Below are positions 45,474-52,397 of a DNA stretch of 52,397 nt, one piece after another. The stretch comes from CAZKXX01 sp964556705. Lineage in GTDB: Bacteria; Acidobacteriota; Terriglobia; UBA7540. The notes under the pieces are model-generated. The model saw nothing but the letters and a program-made list of their open reading frames with translations, was not told the origin of the DNA and searched no databases. Within the stretch, counting starts at the first letter, position 1. Every line of letters begins with the position of its first letter. The position numbers were made by a program, and so were the translations under genes. Location: assembly GCA_964556705.1 (NCBI GenBank), contig CAZKXX010000015.1:1-52397 (forward strand). Reading direction: 5' to 3'.

Positions 45474-47201
45474 ATGCCTGTTCAACGCTATGACGCGGTG
45501 ATCGTGGGCGCCGGTGGCGCCGGCCTGATGGCCGCGCTCAACCTTTCCCGTCACGGGCGAGTGGCCGTGGTGAGCAAGCTCTATCCCACGCGCTCGCACA
45601 CGGGCGCGGCGCAGGGCGGCATCGGCGCGGCGCTCGGCAACCTCGAGGAGGACCACTGGGAATGGCACATGTTCGATACGGTCAAGGGCGGCGACTACCT
45701 GGTGGACCAGGACGCCGCCGAAGTCCTCTGCCGCGAAGCCATCGAGACCGTGTACGAACTCGAGCACTGGGGAGTGCCCTTCAGCCGGACACCGGAGGGA
45801 AAGATCGCGCAACGGCCCTTCGGCGGCCACACCCGGGAGTACGGCAAAGCGCCGGTGCGCCGGTCCTGCTACGCCGCCGACCGCACCGGCCACATGATCC
45901 TCCAGACGCTTTACCAGCAGTGCATCAAGAATCGCGTGGACTTCTACAACGAGTATTTCGTCCTCGACCTGCTCGTTGAAGAAGGGCGGTGCGCGGGGAT
46001 TGTGGCCCATTGCCTGGCGACGGGCGAGCTCCAGACATTTCACTCGAAGGCGGTGCTGTTCGCTACGGGCGGCTGCGGGCGTATGTTCCGCGTCACGTCA
46101 AACGCGCTGGCTCTGACCGGCGATGGCATGTTCGTGGCGCTGCGGCGTGGCGTCCCGCTCGAGGACATGGAATTCTTCCAGTTCCATCCCACGGGCATCT
46201 ACAAACTGGGGATTCTGCTGAGCGAGGCGGCGCGCGGCGAAGGCGGCATCCTGCGCAACCGGTCGAACGAGCGCTTCATGGAGCGCTACGCGCCGACGCT
46301 GCTCGACCTCGCGCCGCGCGACCTCACCTCGCGCGCCATCTACCGCGAAATCCGCGAAGGGCGGGGGATTGACGGCAAGAACTACGTCCACCTCGATCTT
46401 ACCCATCTGGGGCGCGAGGTGCTTGACGCGAAGCTGCCCGATATCACCGAATTCGTCCGCACCTACATGGGTCTCGAGCCGGAAAGCGCGCCGATTCCCA
46501 TTCAGCCGACGGCGCACTACGCGATGGGCGGAATTCCCACCGACGTTGACGGGCGCGTCGTGATCGACGAGAAGAACACGCCCCTGCCGGGTTTCTACGC
46601 GGCGGGCGAAGTGGCCTGCGTCAGCGTGCACGGCGCGAACCGGCTGGGGACCAACTCGCTCGTGGACATCCTCGTCTTCGGGCGCCGCGGGGCGCGCCAC
46701 GCGGCCAAGTTCGTGAAGGAAAATGACTGGGCCCCGCTCGGCGAGAAGCCGGACGCCCGCGCGCGCGACCTGATTCGCCGCACGATGGGCGCCGAAGGCC
46801 AGGAACGCGCCGCCGACGTCCGCGATGCCCTTCAGGACGAAATGATGGACAAGGCGGGCGTCTTCCGTGAAGCGAAAGACCTGGCCGCTGCGCGCGAAAA
46901 GCTCCGCGAGCTGCGCCAACGCTTCGCGGGCGTCCGCGTGGAAGACCGCGGAGAAAAATACAATACCGAACTGCTGGAGGTCATCGAGCTCGGCGGGATG
47001 CTCGAACTCGCCGAAGTGCTCGTGGCGAGCGCGCTGGCGCGCGAAGAGAGCCGCGGCGCGCACTACCGCGAGGACTTTCCCAAGCGCGACGACGAGAACT
47101 GGCTGAAGCACACGCTCGCTTATCAGACCGAACGCGGCATCGAGCTGAGGTTCAAGCCCGTGGTGATTACGAAATTCGAGCCCAAGGAGCGAAAGTACTG
47201 A
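45474..47201 (+). CDS. sdhA: Succinate dehydrogenase flavoprotein subunit
   Basis: 575 residues. FAD-binding AVIVGAGGAGLMAALNLSRH at the N terminus, RSHTGAAQGGIGAALG with the covalent FAD His, EFFQFHPTGIYKLGILLSEA, and HGANRLGTNSLVDILVFG with the substrate Arg region. Oxidises succinate to fumarate and reduces FAD. Starts 8 bases after sdhD. Full length, no missing motifs. Confidence 0.97.
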   Translation: MPVQRYDAVIVGAGGAGLMAALNLSRHGRVAVVSKLYPTRSHTGAAQGGIGAALGNLEEDHWEWHMFDTVKGGDYLVDQDAAEVLCREAIETVYELEHWGVPFSRTPEGKIAQRPFGGHTREYGKAPVRRSCYAADRTGHMILQTLYQQCIKNRVDFYNEYFVLDLLVEEGRCAGIVAHCLATGELQTFHSKAVLFATGGCGRMFRVTSNALALTGDGMFVALRRGVPLEDMEFFQFHPTGIYKLGILLSEAARGEGGILRNRSNERFMERYAPTLLDLAPRDLTSRAIYREIREGRGIDGKNYVHLDLTHLGREVLDAKLPDITEFVRTYMGLEPESAPIPIQPTAHYAMGGIPTDVDGRVVIDEKNTPLPGFYAAGEVACVSVHGANRLGTNSLVDILVFGRRGARHAAKFVKENDWAPLGEKPDARARDLIRRTMGAEGQERAADVRDALQDEMMDKAGVFREAKDLAAAREKLRELRQRFAGVRVEDRGEKYNTELLEVIELGGMLELAEVLVASALAREESRGAHYREDFPKRDDENWLKHTLAYQTERGIELRFKPVVITKFEPKERKY

Positions 47202-47240
47202 ATCATTGAATCATCGGGTCAGCGAATCATCGAGGTGCGT
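47199..47240. repeat. Short ATCATTGAATCATCGG word repeat
   Basis: GAATCATTGAATCATCGGGT, then GCGAATCATCGAGG, between sdhA and sdhB. Same style as 41515-41625. Confidence 0.45.
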
Positions 47241-47268
47241 GTGAAGCCGTCGATGGTTCGAGGAGACA

Positions 47269-47988
47269 ATGATTCCATCGAGCGAAGCGATGCGGGTTAC
47301 GCTCAGAATCAGGCGCTTCAATCCGGAAAGAGACAAAGAGCCCTGGTGGGGCGAGTATCAGGTCGAGGCGGAGCCCACCGACCGTCTGCTCGACGCGCTC
47401 AACCACGTCAAGTGGTACCAGGACGGCACGCTCACCTACCGGCGCTCCTGCGCGCACGGCGTCTGCGGCTCGGACGCCATGCTCATCAACGGCCGCAACG
47501 CGCTCGCCTGCAAGCTGCTCCTCAAGAACCTGCCGCCGAAAATCACCGTCGAGCCGATGCGCGGCTTCCGCGTGATCAAAGACCTGCTTGTAGATATGGA
47601 AGCGTTCTTCAAGAAATACGAGTCGGTGAAGCCCTACTTGATCACCTACAGTCCCGAGCCGGGGACCGAGCGGCTGCAATCGCCGGAAGCGCGCGAGCGG
47701 TACGACGACACGACGAAATGCATCCTCTGTGGCGCCTGCACGACATCCTGCCCGTCGTTCTGGGCGAACCCGGATTACGTGGGCCCGGCGGCCATCGTCA
47801 ACGCCCACCGATTCATCTTCGATTCTCGCGACGAGGGCCGCGAGGAGCGCCTGGCGATCCTGAACGACAGCGACGGGGTGTGGCGCTGCCGGACGATCTT
47901 CAACTGCGTCGAGGCCTGCCCGCGTGACATCAACGTGACGCGAGCCATCGGCGAAGTGAAAAAGGCGCTGTTGTTTCGCAAGCTTTAG
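47269..47988 (+). CDS. sdhB: Succinate dehydrogenase iron-sulfur subunit
   Basis: 239 residues. The [2Fe-2S] ligands are in SCAHGVCGSDAMLINGRNAL plus a following Cys. The [4Fe-4S] and [3Fe-4S] ligands are in CILCGACTTSCPSFW and CRTIFNCVEACPRDI. Carries electrons from SdhA to quinone. ATG 47269 has GAGGAG upstream. An internal ATG at 47290 also begins the conserved part. Order sdhCDAB is standard. Confidence 0.96.
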   Translation: MIPSSEAMRVTLRIRRFNPERDKEPWWGEYQVEAEPTDRLLDALNHVKWYQDGTLTYRRSCAHGVCGSDAMLINGRNALACKLLLKNLPPKITVEPMRGFRVIKDLLVDMEAFFKKYESVKPYLITYSPEPGTERLQSPEARERYDDTTKCILCGACTTSCPSFWANPDYVGPAAIVNAHRFIFDSRDEGREERLAILNDSDGVWRCRTIFNCVEACPRDINVTRAIGEVKKALLFRKL

Positions 47989-48033
47989 CACGGGGCTGAG
48001 CAATCCCATCTTCATCTTTTCGGGGTCCGGGCC

Positions 48034-49332
48034 ATGAGCGCACCTCCCCAGTCTTCTGCGCGGCGAACCCGTCGCGATTTTCTGGCCGACCTGGCGCGCG
48101 GGGCGGCGTGCGCGGCGGCGCCGTTCGGCGCGCTCCAATCCCTTGCTTCCGCACCGAGCGCAGCCCGCATGAATGAAAAACCTTACGACCTTGTGATTCG
48201 CGGCGGGCGGGTGATCGATCCCGCGCAGAAGCTCGACGCTGTTCGCGATGTCGCGGTGCGGGACGGCAAAATCGCCGCCATTGAGCCGGAGATTCCCGCC
48301 GCGCCCGCCCGCAAGGTCCTGAGCGCGGCAGGGAGACTCGTGACGCCGGGGCTGATTGATCTGCACACCCACGTGTTTCCCTACGTCGGGCCCTTCGGAA
48401 TTGACCCCGACCCTTATTTCGTGCATCGCGGGACGACGACGGCGCTCGACGCGGGCACTTCCGGCGCGCACAGCTTTGCCGGCTTTCGACGCACCATCAT
48501 CGAGCGGGCCGAAACGCGCGTCCGCGCGCTGCTGCACGTGGTTTCGATCGGCCTGGTGGCCGGCAACACCGAAAACATGGGCGAACTGCTCGACCTCCGC
48601 TATTGCGACCCTAAACTTGCGGCGAAGGTGGCGGGCGAAAACCGCGATGTGATTGTCGGATTCAAGATTCGCTTCTCGGATTTCCTGACGGGCGCGAACG
48701 ATCTGGAGGGACTGCGCCGCGCCCGCGCGGCCGCCGATGAAGCCGCGCTGCCGCTGATGGCTCACATCGGCGGGCCGCATTCGCCGCTCGGCGAACTCCT
48801 CAAGCTCATGAAGAAGGGCGACGTCGTCACCCACACGTTCAACCCGCGGCGCCCAGGCATCCTCGACGATGCGGGAAAACTGCGGCCGGAAGTGCTCGAA
48901 GCCCGGGCGCGCGGCGTTTTGTTTGACGTCGGCCACGGCGCGGGAAGTTTCTCCTTTGACGTCGTGGAGCGAGCCCTCGACCAGGGTTTTCGGCCCGATA
49001 CGATTTCGACCGACCTGCACGCCTTCAACATCCACGGACCGGTCTTCGACCTGCCGACGACGCTTTCGAAATTCCTTCTGCTCGGCTTCAGTTTGAATGA
49101 CGTCATTGAGAAATCCACTGTGCGCGCCGCGCGGGCCTTCGACTTTGGAGCCGGAATCGGCACGCTCGAGCCGGGCGCGGAAGCCGACCTCGCGGTGTTC
49201 GACCTGCGTGAGGGCGAGGTCACCTTCACCGACGTCGAGAAGCAGACCCGCACCGGCCGGCAGATGCTCGTGCCGGTTGCCACGGTGCGCGCCGGAAAGG
49301 TCTTCAAACCTGTTCAGCCTGCGGCGGCCTGA
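48034..49332 (+). CDS. Tat-exported amidohydrolase/deacetylase-family metallohydrolase
   Basis: 432 residues. ARRTRRDFLADLARGAACAA is a twin-arginine signal. The amidohydrolase barrel follows: VIRGGRVIDPAQKLDAVRDV, LVTPGLIDLHTHVFPYVGP (HxH metal ligands), a downstream GFKIRFSDFL with the bridging Lys, LMAHIGGPHSPLGELLKL and ISTDLHAFNIHGP with the catalytic Asp. It resembles the EF_0837/dihydroorotase-like deacetylases, whose substrates are often N-acyl compounds. Export makes a cell-wall or extracellular substrate likely. Single gene after sdhB. Confidence 0.88.
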   Translation: MSAPPQSSARRTRRDFLADLARGAACAAAPFGALQSLASAPSAARMNEKPYDLVIRGGRVIDPAQKLDAVRDVAVRDGKIAAIEPEIPAAPARKVLSAAGRLVTPGLIDLHTHVFPYVGPFGIDPDPYFVHRGTTTALDAGTSGAHSFAGFRRTIIERAETRVRALLHVVSIGLVAGNTENMGELLDLRYCDPKLAAKVAGENRDVIVGFKIRFSDFLTGANDLEGLRRARAAADEAALPLMAHIGGPHSPLGELLKLMKKGDVVTHTFNPRRPGILDDAGKLRPEVLEARARGVLFDVGHGAGSFSFDVVERALDQGFRPDTISTDLHAFNIHGPVFDLPTTLSKFLLLGFSLNDVIEKSTVRAARAFDFGAGIGTLEPGAEADLAVFDLREGEVTFTDVEKQTRTGRQMLVPVATVRAGKVFKPVQPAAA

Positions 49333-49355
49333 GAGGCCGCGCCTCGCGCAACTGC

Positions 49356-49384
49356 TTCACGAAACGCGCCGGCCCCGCTATAAT
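49356..49384 (+). promoter_or_regulatory. Promoter of the FG-GAP/UnbV gene
   Basis: TTCACG (49356-49361), 17 bases, consensus TATAAT (49379-49384), about 79 bases before the ATG at 49463. Confidence 0.6.
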
Positions 49385-49462
49385 GAACTTTTTGCGTCCT
49401 GCGGCGCGGAACTCGCCGGCTCCGGTCAAACCGAAGGGGGCCGGACGGCATCCATAGGTGAG

Positions 49463-51247
49463 ATGAAATCTTCAAGGCGATACTTCCTGGGGTCTTCCGC
49501 AGTCCTTCTGGGCGCGAACCTGCTCGACCTGCTCACCACACCTCTGTGGCGATGGCGCGGAACGCCGCAGCTCCACGCGGCGACGGCGCAGAACGCTCCC
49601 GACGAAATTCCCGTCACCTTCGTGGACGTTGCGAAAGAGGCCGGCGTGACCGCGCCGAACGTCTGGGGAGGGCTGGAGACCAAGAACTACATCGTGGAAG
49701 CGAAAGGCAGTGGTCTTGCCTTCTTCGATTACGACCACGACGGCTGGCTCGACATCTACCTGACCAACGGCGTACGCTTCGGCGAGACCTACACGCCGGA
49801 GAACGCCCCCACCTCGAAACTCTATAAAAACAACCGCGATGGGACGTTCACCGACGTCACGGCCCAATCGGGCCTGGCGCGCACCGGCTGGCAGACGGGC
49901 GTCTGCGTGGGCGACTACAACAACGACGGGTGGGACGACCTCTTCTGCTGCTTCTGGGGCCACAACATTCTTTTCAAGAACAACGGTAACGGGACGTTCA
50001 CCGACATGACGAAGCAGGCGGGCCTTTACGGCGACCGCGAGCGCTGGGGCTCCGGCTGCACGTGGGTGGATTACGACCGAGACGGCTTCCTCGACCTGTT
50101 CGTTTGCAACTACATCGAGCTCGATATCAGCCGCGTCCCCGCCCCCGGTCAGACGGGTTACTGCCAGTGGAAGGGAATCCCCGTGATGTGCGGGCCGCGC
50201 GGCCTGCCCGGCGGCATGAACATCCTCTATCACAACAACGGCGACGGGACCTTCACCGACGTTTCGGAGAAGGCGGGGATCCTGAAGCCCGGCCCACGCT
50301 ACTCCATCACCGCCGTCTCCTACGATTTCAACAACGACGGCTGGCCGGACATTTACGTCGCGGTGGACTCCGAGCCGAGCATTCTGTTCGAGAACAAGCA
50401 CGACGGAACTTTCGAGGACGTCGCCGTCATGGCCGGCGTGGCCTACAACGAGGACGGCCAGGAACAGGCGGGCATGGGCGTGGGCGTCGCGGACTACGAC
50501 GGCGACGGCTGGTTCGACATCTTCAAGACCAACTTTCAGGACGACACCTGCAACCTCTACAAGAACAACGGCGACGGAACGTTTACGGAAGTGACGTTCA
50601 TGGCCGGGATTGGGGTGAACACCCGGTACGTCAACTGGGGCGCGGGCTTCGTGGATTACGATAACGACGGCTGGCCGGACATCTTCCACGTCACGGGCCA
50701 CGTCTATCCGGAAATCGAGAAGTACAATCTCGACGCCTCGTTCAACTCGCCGCGCATCGTCTATCGCAACCAGCGCAACGGCCGCTTCAAGGACGTGAGC
50801 GCGCAAATGGGACCCGGCGTCACCCAGCGCTTCTCGAGCCGCGGCTGCGCCTTCGGCGATTACGACAACGACGGCGACGTGGACGTGCTGGTGCTGAACA
50901 TGAACGATCCCCCGTCGCTGCTGCGAAACGACGGCGGCAACAAAAACAACTGGATCAAGATCAAGCTGATCGGCACGCAGTGCAACCGCACGGCCGTCGG
51001 CGCGCGCGTTTACGTTCGCACCGGAGACCACACCCAGATGAACGAAGTCGCCACGGGCACGAGCGTGATGTCGCAGAGCGACCTCCGCCTGCATTTCGGC
51101 GTCGGCCGGCATCAGGTAATCGATTCCCTCGAAGTGAAGTGGCCCACCACGTGGAAGGTGGAGAAATTCTCCAAGATTCCCGTCAACCAGTTCATCACCA
51201 TTCGCGAAGGGGAAGGCATCATTAAGTCGCAAAAGATTCCCTCCTGA
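49463..51247 (+). CDS. Exported FG-GAP/VCBS propeller with UnbV/ASPIC domain (CRTAC1-like)
   Basis: 594 residues from the ATG at 49463. SRRYFLGSSAVLLGANLL is a Tat-like signal. At least seven FG-GAP/Ca-binding blades follow (FDYDHDGWLDIYLTNGV, GDYNNDGWDDLFCC, VDYDRDGFLDLFVC, YDFNNDGWPDIYVAV, ADYDGDGWFDIFKT, VDYDNDGWPDIFHV, GDYDNDGDVDVLVL). A C-terminal UnbV_ASPIC domain covers about 500-590 (NNWIKIKLIGTQCNRTAVGA ... SDLRLHFGVG). Typical of abundant Acidobacteria/Planctomycetes secreted proteins, probably adhesive or sugar-binding. Role unproven. Confidence 0.9.
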   Translation: MKSSRRYFLGSSAVLLGANLLDLLTTPLWRWRGTPQLHAATAQNAPDEIPVTFVDVAKEAGVTAPNVWGGLETKNYIVEAKGSGLAFFDYDHDGWLDIYLTNGVRFGETYTPENAPTSKLYKNNRDGTFTDVTAQSGLARTGWQTGVCVGDYNNDGWDDLFCCFWGHNILFKNNGNGTFTDMTKQAGLYGDRERWGSGCTWVDYDRDGFLDLFVCNYIELDISRVPAPGQTGYCQWKGIPVMCGPRGLPGGMNILYHNNGDGTFTDVSEKAGILKPGPRYSITAVSYDFNNDGWPDIYVAVDSEPSILFENKHDGTFEDVAVMAGVAYNEDGQEQAGMGVGVADYDGDGWFDIFKTNFQDDTCNLYKNNGDGTFTEVTFMAGIGVNTRYVNWGAGFVDYDNDGWPDIFHVTGHVYPEIEKYNLDASFNSPRIVYRNQRNGRFKDVSAQMGPGVTQRFSSRGCAFGDYDNDGDVDVLVLNMNDPPSLLRNDGGNKNNWIKIKLIGTQCNRTAVGARVYVRTGDHTQMNEVATGTSVMSQSDLRLHFGVGRHQVIDSLEVKWPTTWKVEKFSKIPVNQFITIREGEGIIKSQKIPS

Positions 51248-51307
51248 ATCCGGACGCACGTTTCCATTTCCGGCTGTGTCGGGGTGAGGCGTCGAAGCGC
51301 GCATTCC

Positions 51308-51316
51308 TGCTATGAT
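51308..51316 (+). promoter_or_regulatory. Extended -10 element overlapping an apparent start
   Basis: TGCTATGAT has the TGnTATAAT form and overlaps the first possible ATG (51312) of the patatin gene. If used, translation would begin at the GTG at 51345, which has GGGAGGGG 11 bases upstream. Confidence 0.4.
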
Positions 51317-51344
51317 GGCGCAGGGCGGGAGGGGCCTTCGCGAC

Positions 51345-52232
51345 GTGAGCCGCAGGACTTGGGGAAACCGGCTGGCCGCGACCGGACGCGCGCTGGTGCG
51401 CGGGCTGCGCGGATTCGCCCGCGCCCTGGAGCGCCCCCGCAGTGTGGCGACCCCGCGACCCCGCGTCGCACTGGCCTTTGGCGGGGGCTTTGCGCGCGGC
51501 CTGGCCCACCTCGGTGTCCTCAAGATTCTCGTCGAAAACAGAATTCCGATTGACGCGCTCTCCGGCGTCAGCGTCGGGGCCGTGGTGGCCGCCGCCTATG
51601 CCAGCGGCATGACCCTCGAGCGGATGATTCGAGAAGCGCGCGAAGTCCGCTGGCGCGACATCGGCCGGTGGACGCTCAATAAGCGCGGACTCGCCACGAA
51701 CGAACGCCTGGGCGAATGGATCGAGCGCGTCCTTCCGGCGCGCCGCTTCGAGGACTTGAAGCTCCCGCTGGCCGTGGTTGCCACGGACCTCGCCTGCGGC
51801 GAGGCGGTCGTCTTCCGCCAGGGCGATCTCGTGCTGCCGCTGCGCGCGAGCTGCACGTTTCCGGGCTTGTTCGCGCCCATCGAACTCGACGGGCGAGTGC
51901 TCGTGGACGGGGCGCTGGTGGCAAGCGTCCCCGTGACTGCCGCGGCGGAATTGGGCGCGGAGCGCGTCATTGCCGTCCACCTGCGTTCGCGCGGCCCGCG
52001 GAAGGCCCCGACGAATCTTTTCCAGGTCATCGGCCAGGCTTTTGAAATTGCCGGCCGGCAGAACCAGGCGACGTGGCGCGAGCGCGCCTCCGTTGTCATC
52101 GAACCCGATGTGACCGACTTTACCTGGGACGACTTCGACCGCGCTGACGAGCTGATCGCAATCGGGGAAGCCGCCGCCCGCGCCGCGCTCCCCGCATTGC
52201 GCGCCATGCTTGAGGCGCGATCAGTGCCGTGA
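51345..52232 (+). CDS. Patatin-like phospholipase (RssA/PlpD type)
   Basis: About 295 residues. ALAFGGGFARGLAHLGVL is the oxyanion Gly-rich loop, GVSVGAVVAAAYASG is GxSxG with the nucleophile Ser, and VDGALVASVPV holds the catalytic Asp of the Ser-Asp dyad. This is the bacterial patatin/NTE family that hydrolyses fatty-acyl esters of phospholipids. Start chosen as GTG 51345 with GGGAGGGG upstream. The earlier ATG 51312 overlaps a -10 element and has no ribosome site. Confidence 0.88.
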   Translation: MSRRTWGNRLAATGRALVRGLRGFARALERPRSVATPRPRVALAFGGGFARGLAHLGVLKILVENRIPIDALSGVSVGAVVAAAYASGMTLERMIREAREVRWRDIGRWTLNKRGLATNERLGEWIERVLPARRFEDLKLPLAVVATDLACGEAVVFRQGDLVLPLRASCTFPGLFAPIELDGRVLVDGALVASVPVTAAAELGAERVIAVHLRSRGPRKAPTNLFQVIGQAFEIAGRQNQATWRERASVVIEPDVTDFTWDDFDRADELIAIGEAAARAALPALRAMLEARSVP

Positions 52233-52253
52233 CGCAGGCCATCCGGTTCGGCA

Positions 52254-52282
52254 TTGACAGTTAATCCGACTCCTCTTAATCT
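52254..52282 (+). promoter_or_regulatory. Promoter of the gene at the window edge
   Basis: TTGACA (52254-52259), 17 bases, TAATCT (52277-52282), about 75 bases before the ATG at 52359. Confidence 0.6.
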
Positions 52283-52358
52283 CATGGCGCAGGGCTGTTC
52301 GAACCGCGAAACTGAAAACGTGGATTCGTGCGGTCGTCCATCCTGACGGAAAGGAGCG

Positions 52359-52397
52359 ATGACAGCGATGCCGAAATATGTGATTGAGCGAGAAATT
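52359..52397 (+). CDS. First codons of a DUF4242-like protein (cut by window end)
   Basis: AAGGAG at 52351 precedes ATG 52359. The 13 visible codons read MTAMPKYVIEREI. MPKYVIERE is the usual opening of the DUF4242 (nickel-binding-like) family. Only the N terminus is visible. Confidence 0.5.
   Translation, partial: MTAMPKYVIEREI

Noticed and set aside
47227..49035. 602-codon minus-strand open frame
   Set aside because: Covers sdhB and the amidohydrolase in antisense; no domain, no start context.
49472..51523. 683-codon minus-strand open frame
   Set aside because: Antisense to the FG-GAP repeats. The apparent repeat protein (VVVVI-type) is only the reverse reading of the Asp-rich calcium loops.

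Overview
The window is a 52.4 kb, high-GC bacterial scaffold. It carries a 100-base run of N inside one gene, so it is a draft or metagenome-type assembly. Several features point to Acidobacteriota or a close soil lineage: an ECF sigma factor overlapping a Ser/Thr kinase with C-terminal TPRs, secreted FG-GAP/UnbV and PQQ-propeller proteins, TonB-type uptake behind a carboxypeptidase-like regulatory domain, orphan RHS cassettes and REP-associated tyrosine transposases. This placement is inference from gene content. I saw no rRNA, tRNA or CRISPR array.

Layout. 1-1.5 kb: a tiny secreted triple-repeat peptide, a seven-helix membrane protein and a membrane-anchored helical protein. 1.7-6.2 kb: pyruvate kinase, a PQQ-type propeller protein and a secreted HExxH protein. 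6.2-12.1 kb (minus strand): a vitamin B12 uptake operon behind a cobalamin riboswitch (TonB receptor, PP-loop ATPase, DUF6580-like membrane protein, BtuF-like binding protein broken by the N gap, phosphodiesterase-like enzyme). 12.2-13.7 kb: VapBC and a nucleotidyltransferase pair, two toxin-antitoxin-like units separated by a composite inverted repeat. 13.7-21.0 kb (minus): FecR-domain protein, NTF2-like protein, rhomboid protease, OPT transporter, YqeY and a small secreted protein, separated by unusual degenerate short-word repeats. 21.2-25.1 kb: ECF sigma, kinase/TPR and a small secreted beta protein.

25.2-31.4 kb is the accessory island: a RAYT transposase with its REP hairpins, and a minus-strand array of broken RHS core fragments. 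Three RHS C-terminal tips, two of them with a shared Cys-rich motif, are each followed by a small four-helix membrane protein that is probably the immunity partner; a fourth such protein has lost its tip. A truncated second RAYT and a ~24-nt tandem repeat close the island. I regard this displaced toxin-immunity cassette array as the most interesting system here.

31.5-38.2 kb: secreted sialidase-like propeller, citrate synthase, then a cluster of membrane protein, Rieske protein, ThiH/HydG-like radical SAM enzyme fused to a hemerythrin domain, and a CxxC-tailed unknown. 38.4-41.5 kb: a secreted protein of unknown function, an AlkD-like protein and a methyltransferase. 41.7-44.5 kb: SAM riboswitch, threonine synthase, a MoaD/ThiS-like sulfur carrier and homoserine kinase. 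44.7-48.0 kb: complete succinate dehydrogenase operon sdhCDAB. 48.0-52.4 kb: Tat-exported amidohydrolase, FG-GAP/UnbV protein, patatin-like phospholipase and the first codons of a DUF4242-like gene. Very long antisense ORFs opposite GC-rich genes were discarded as shadows.
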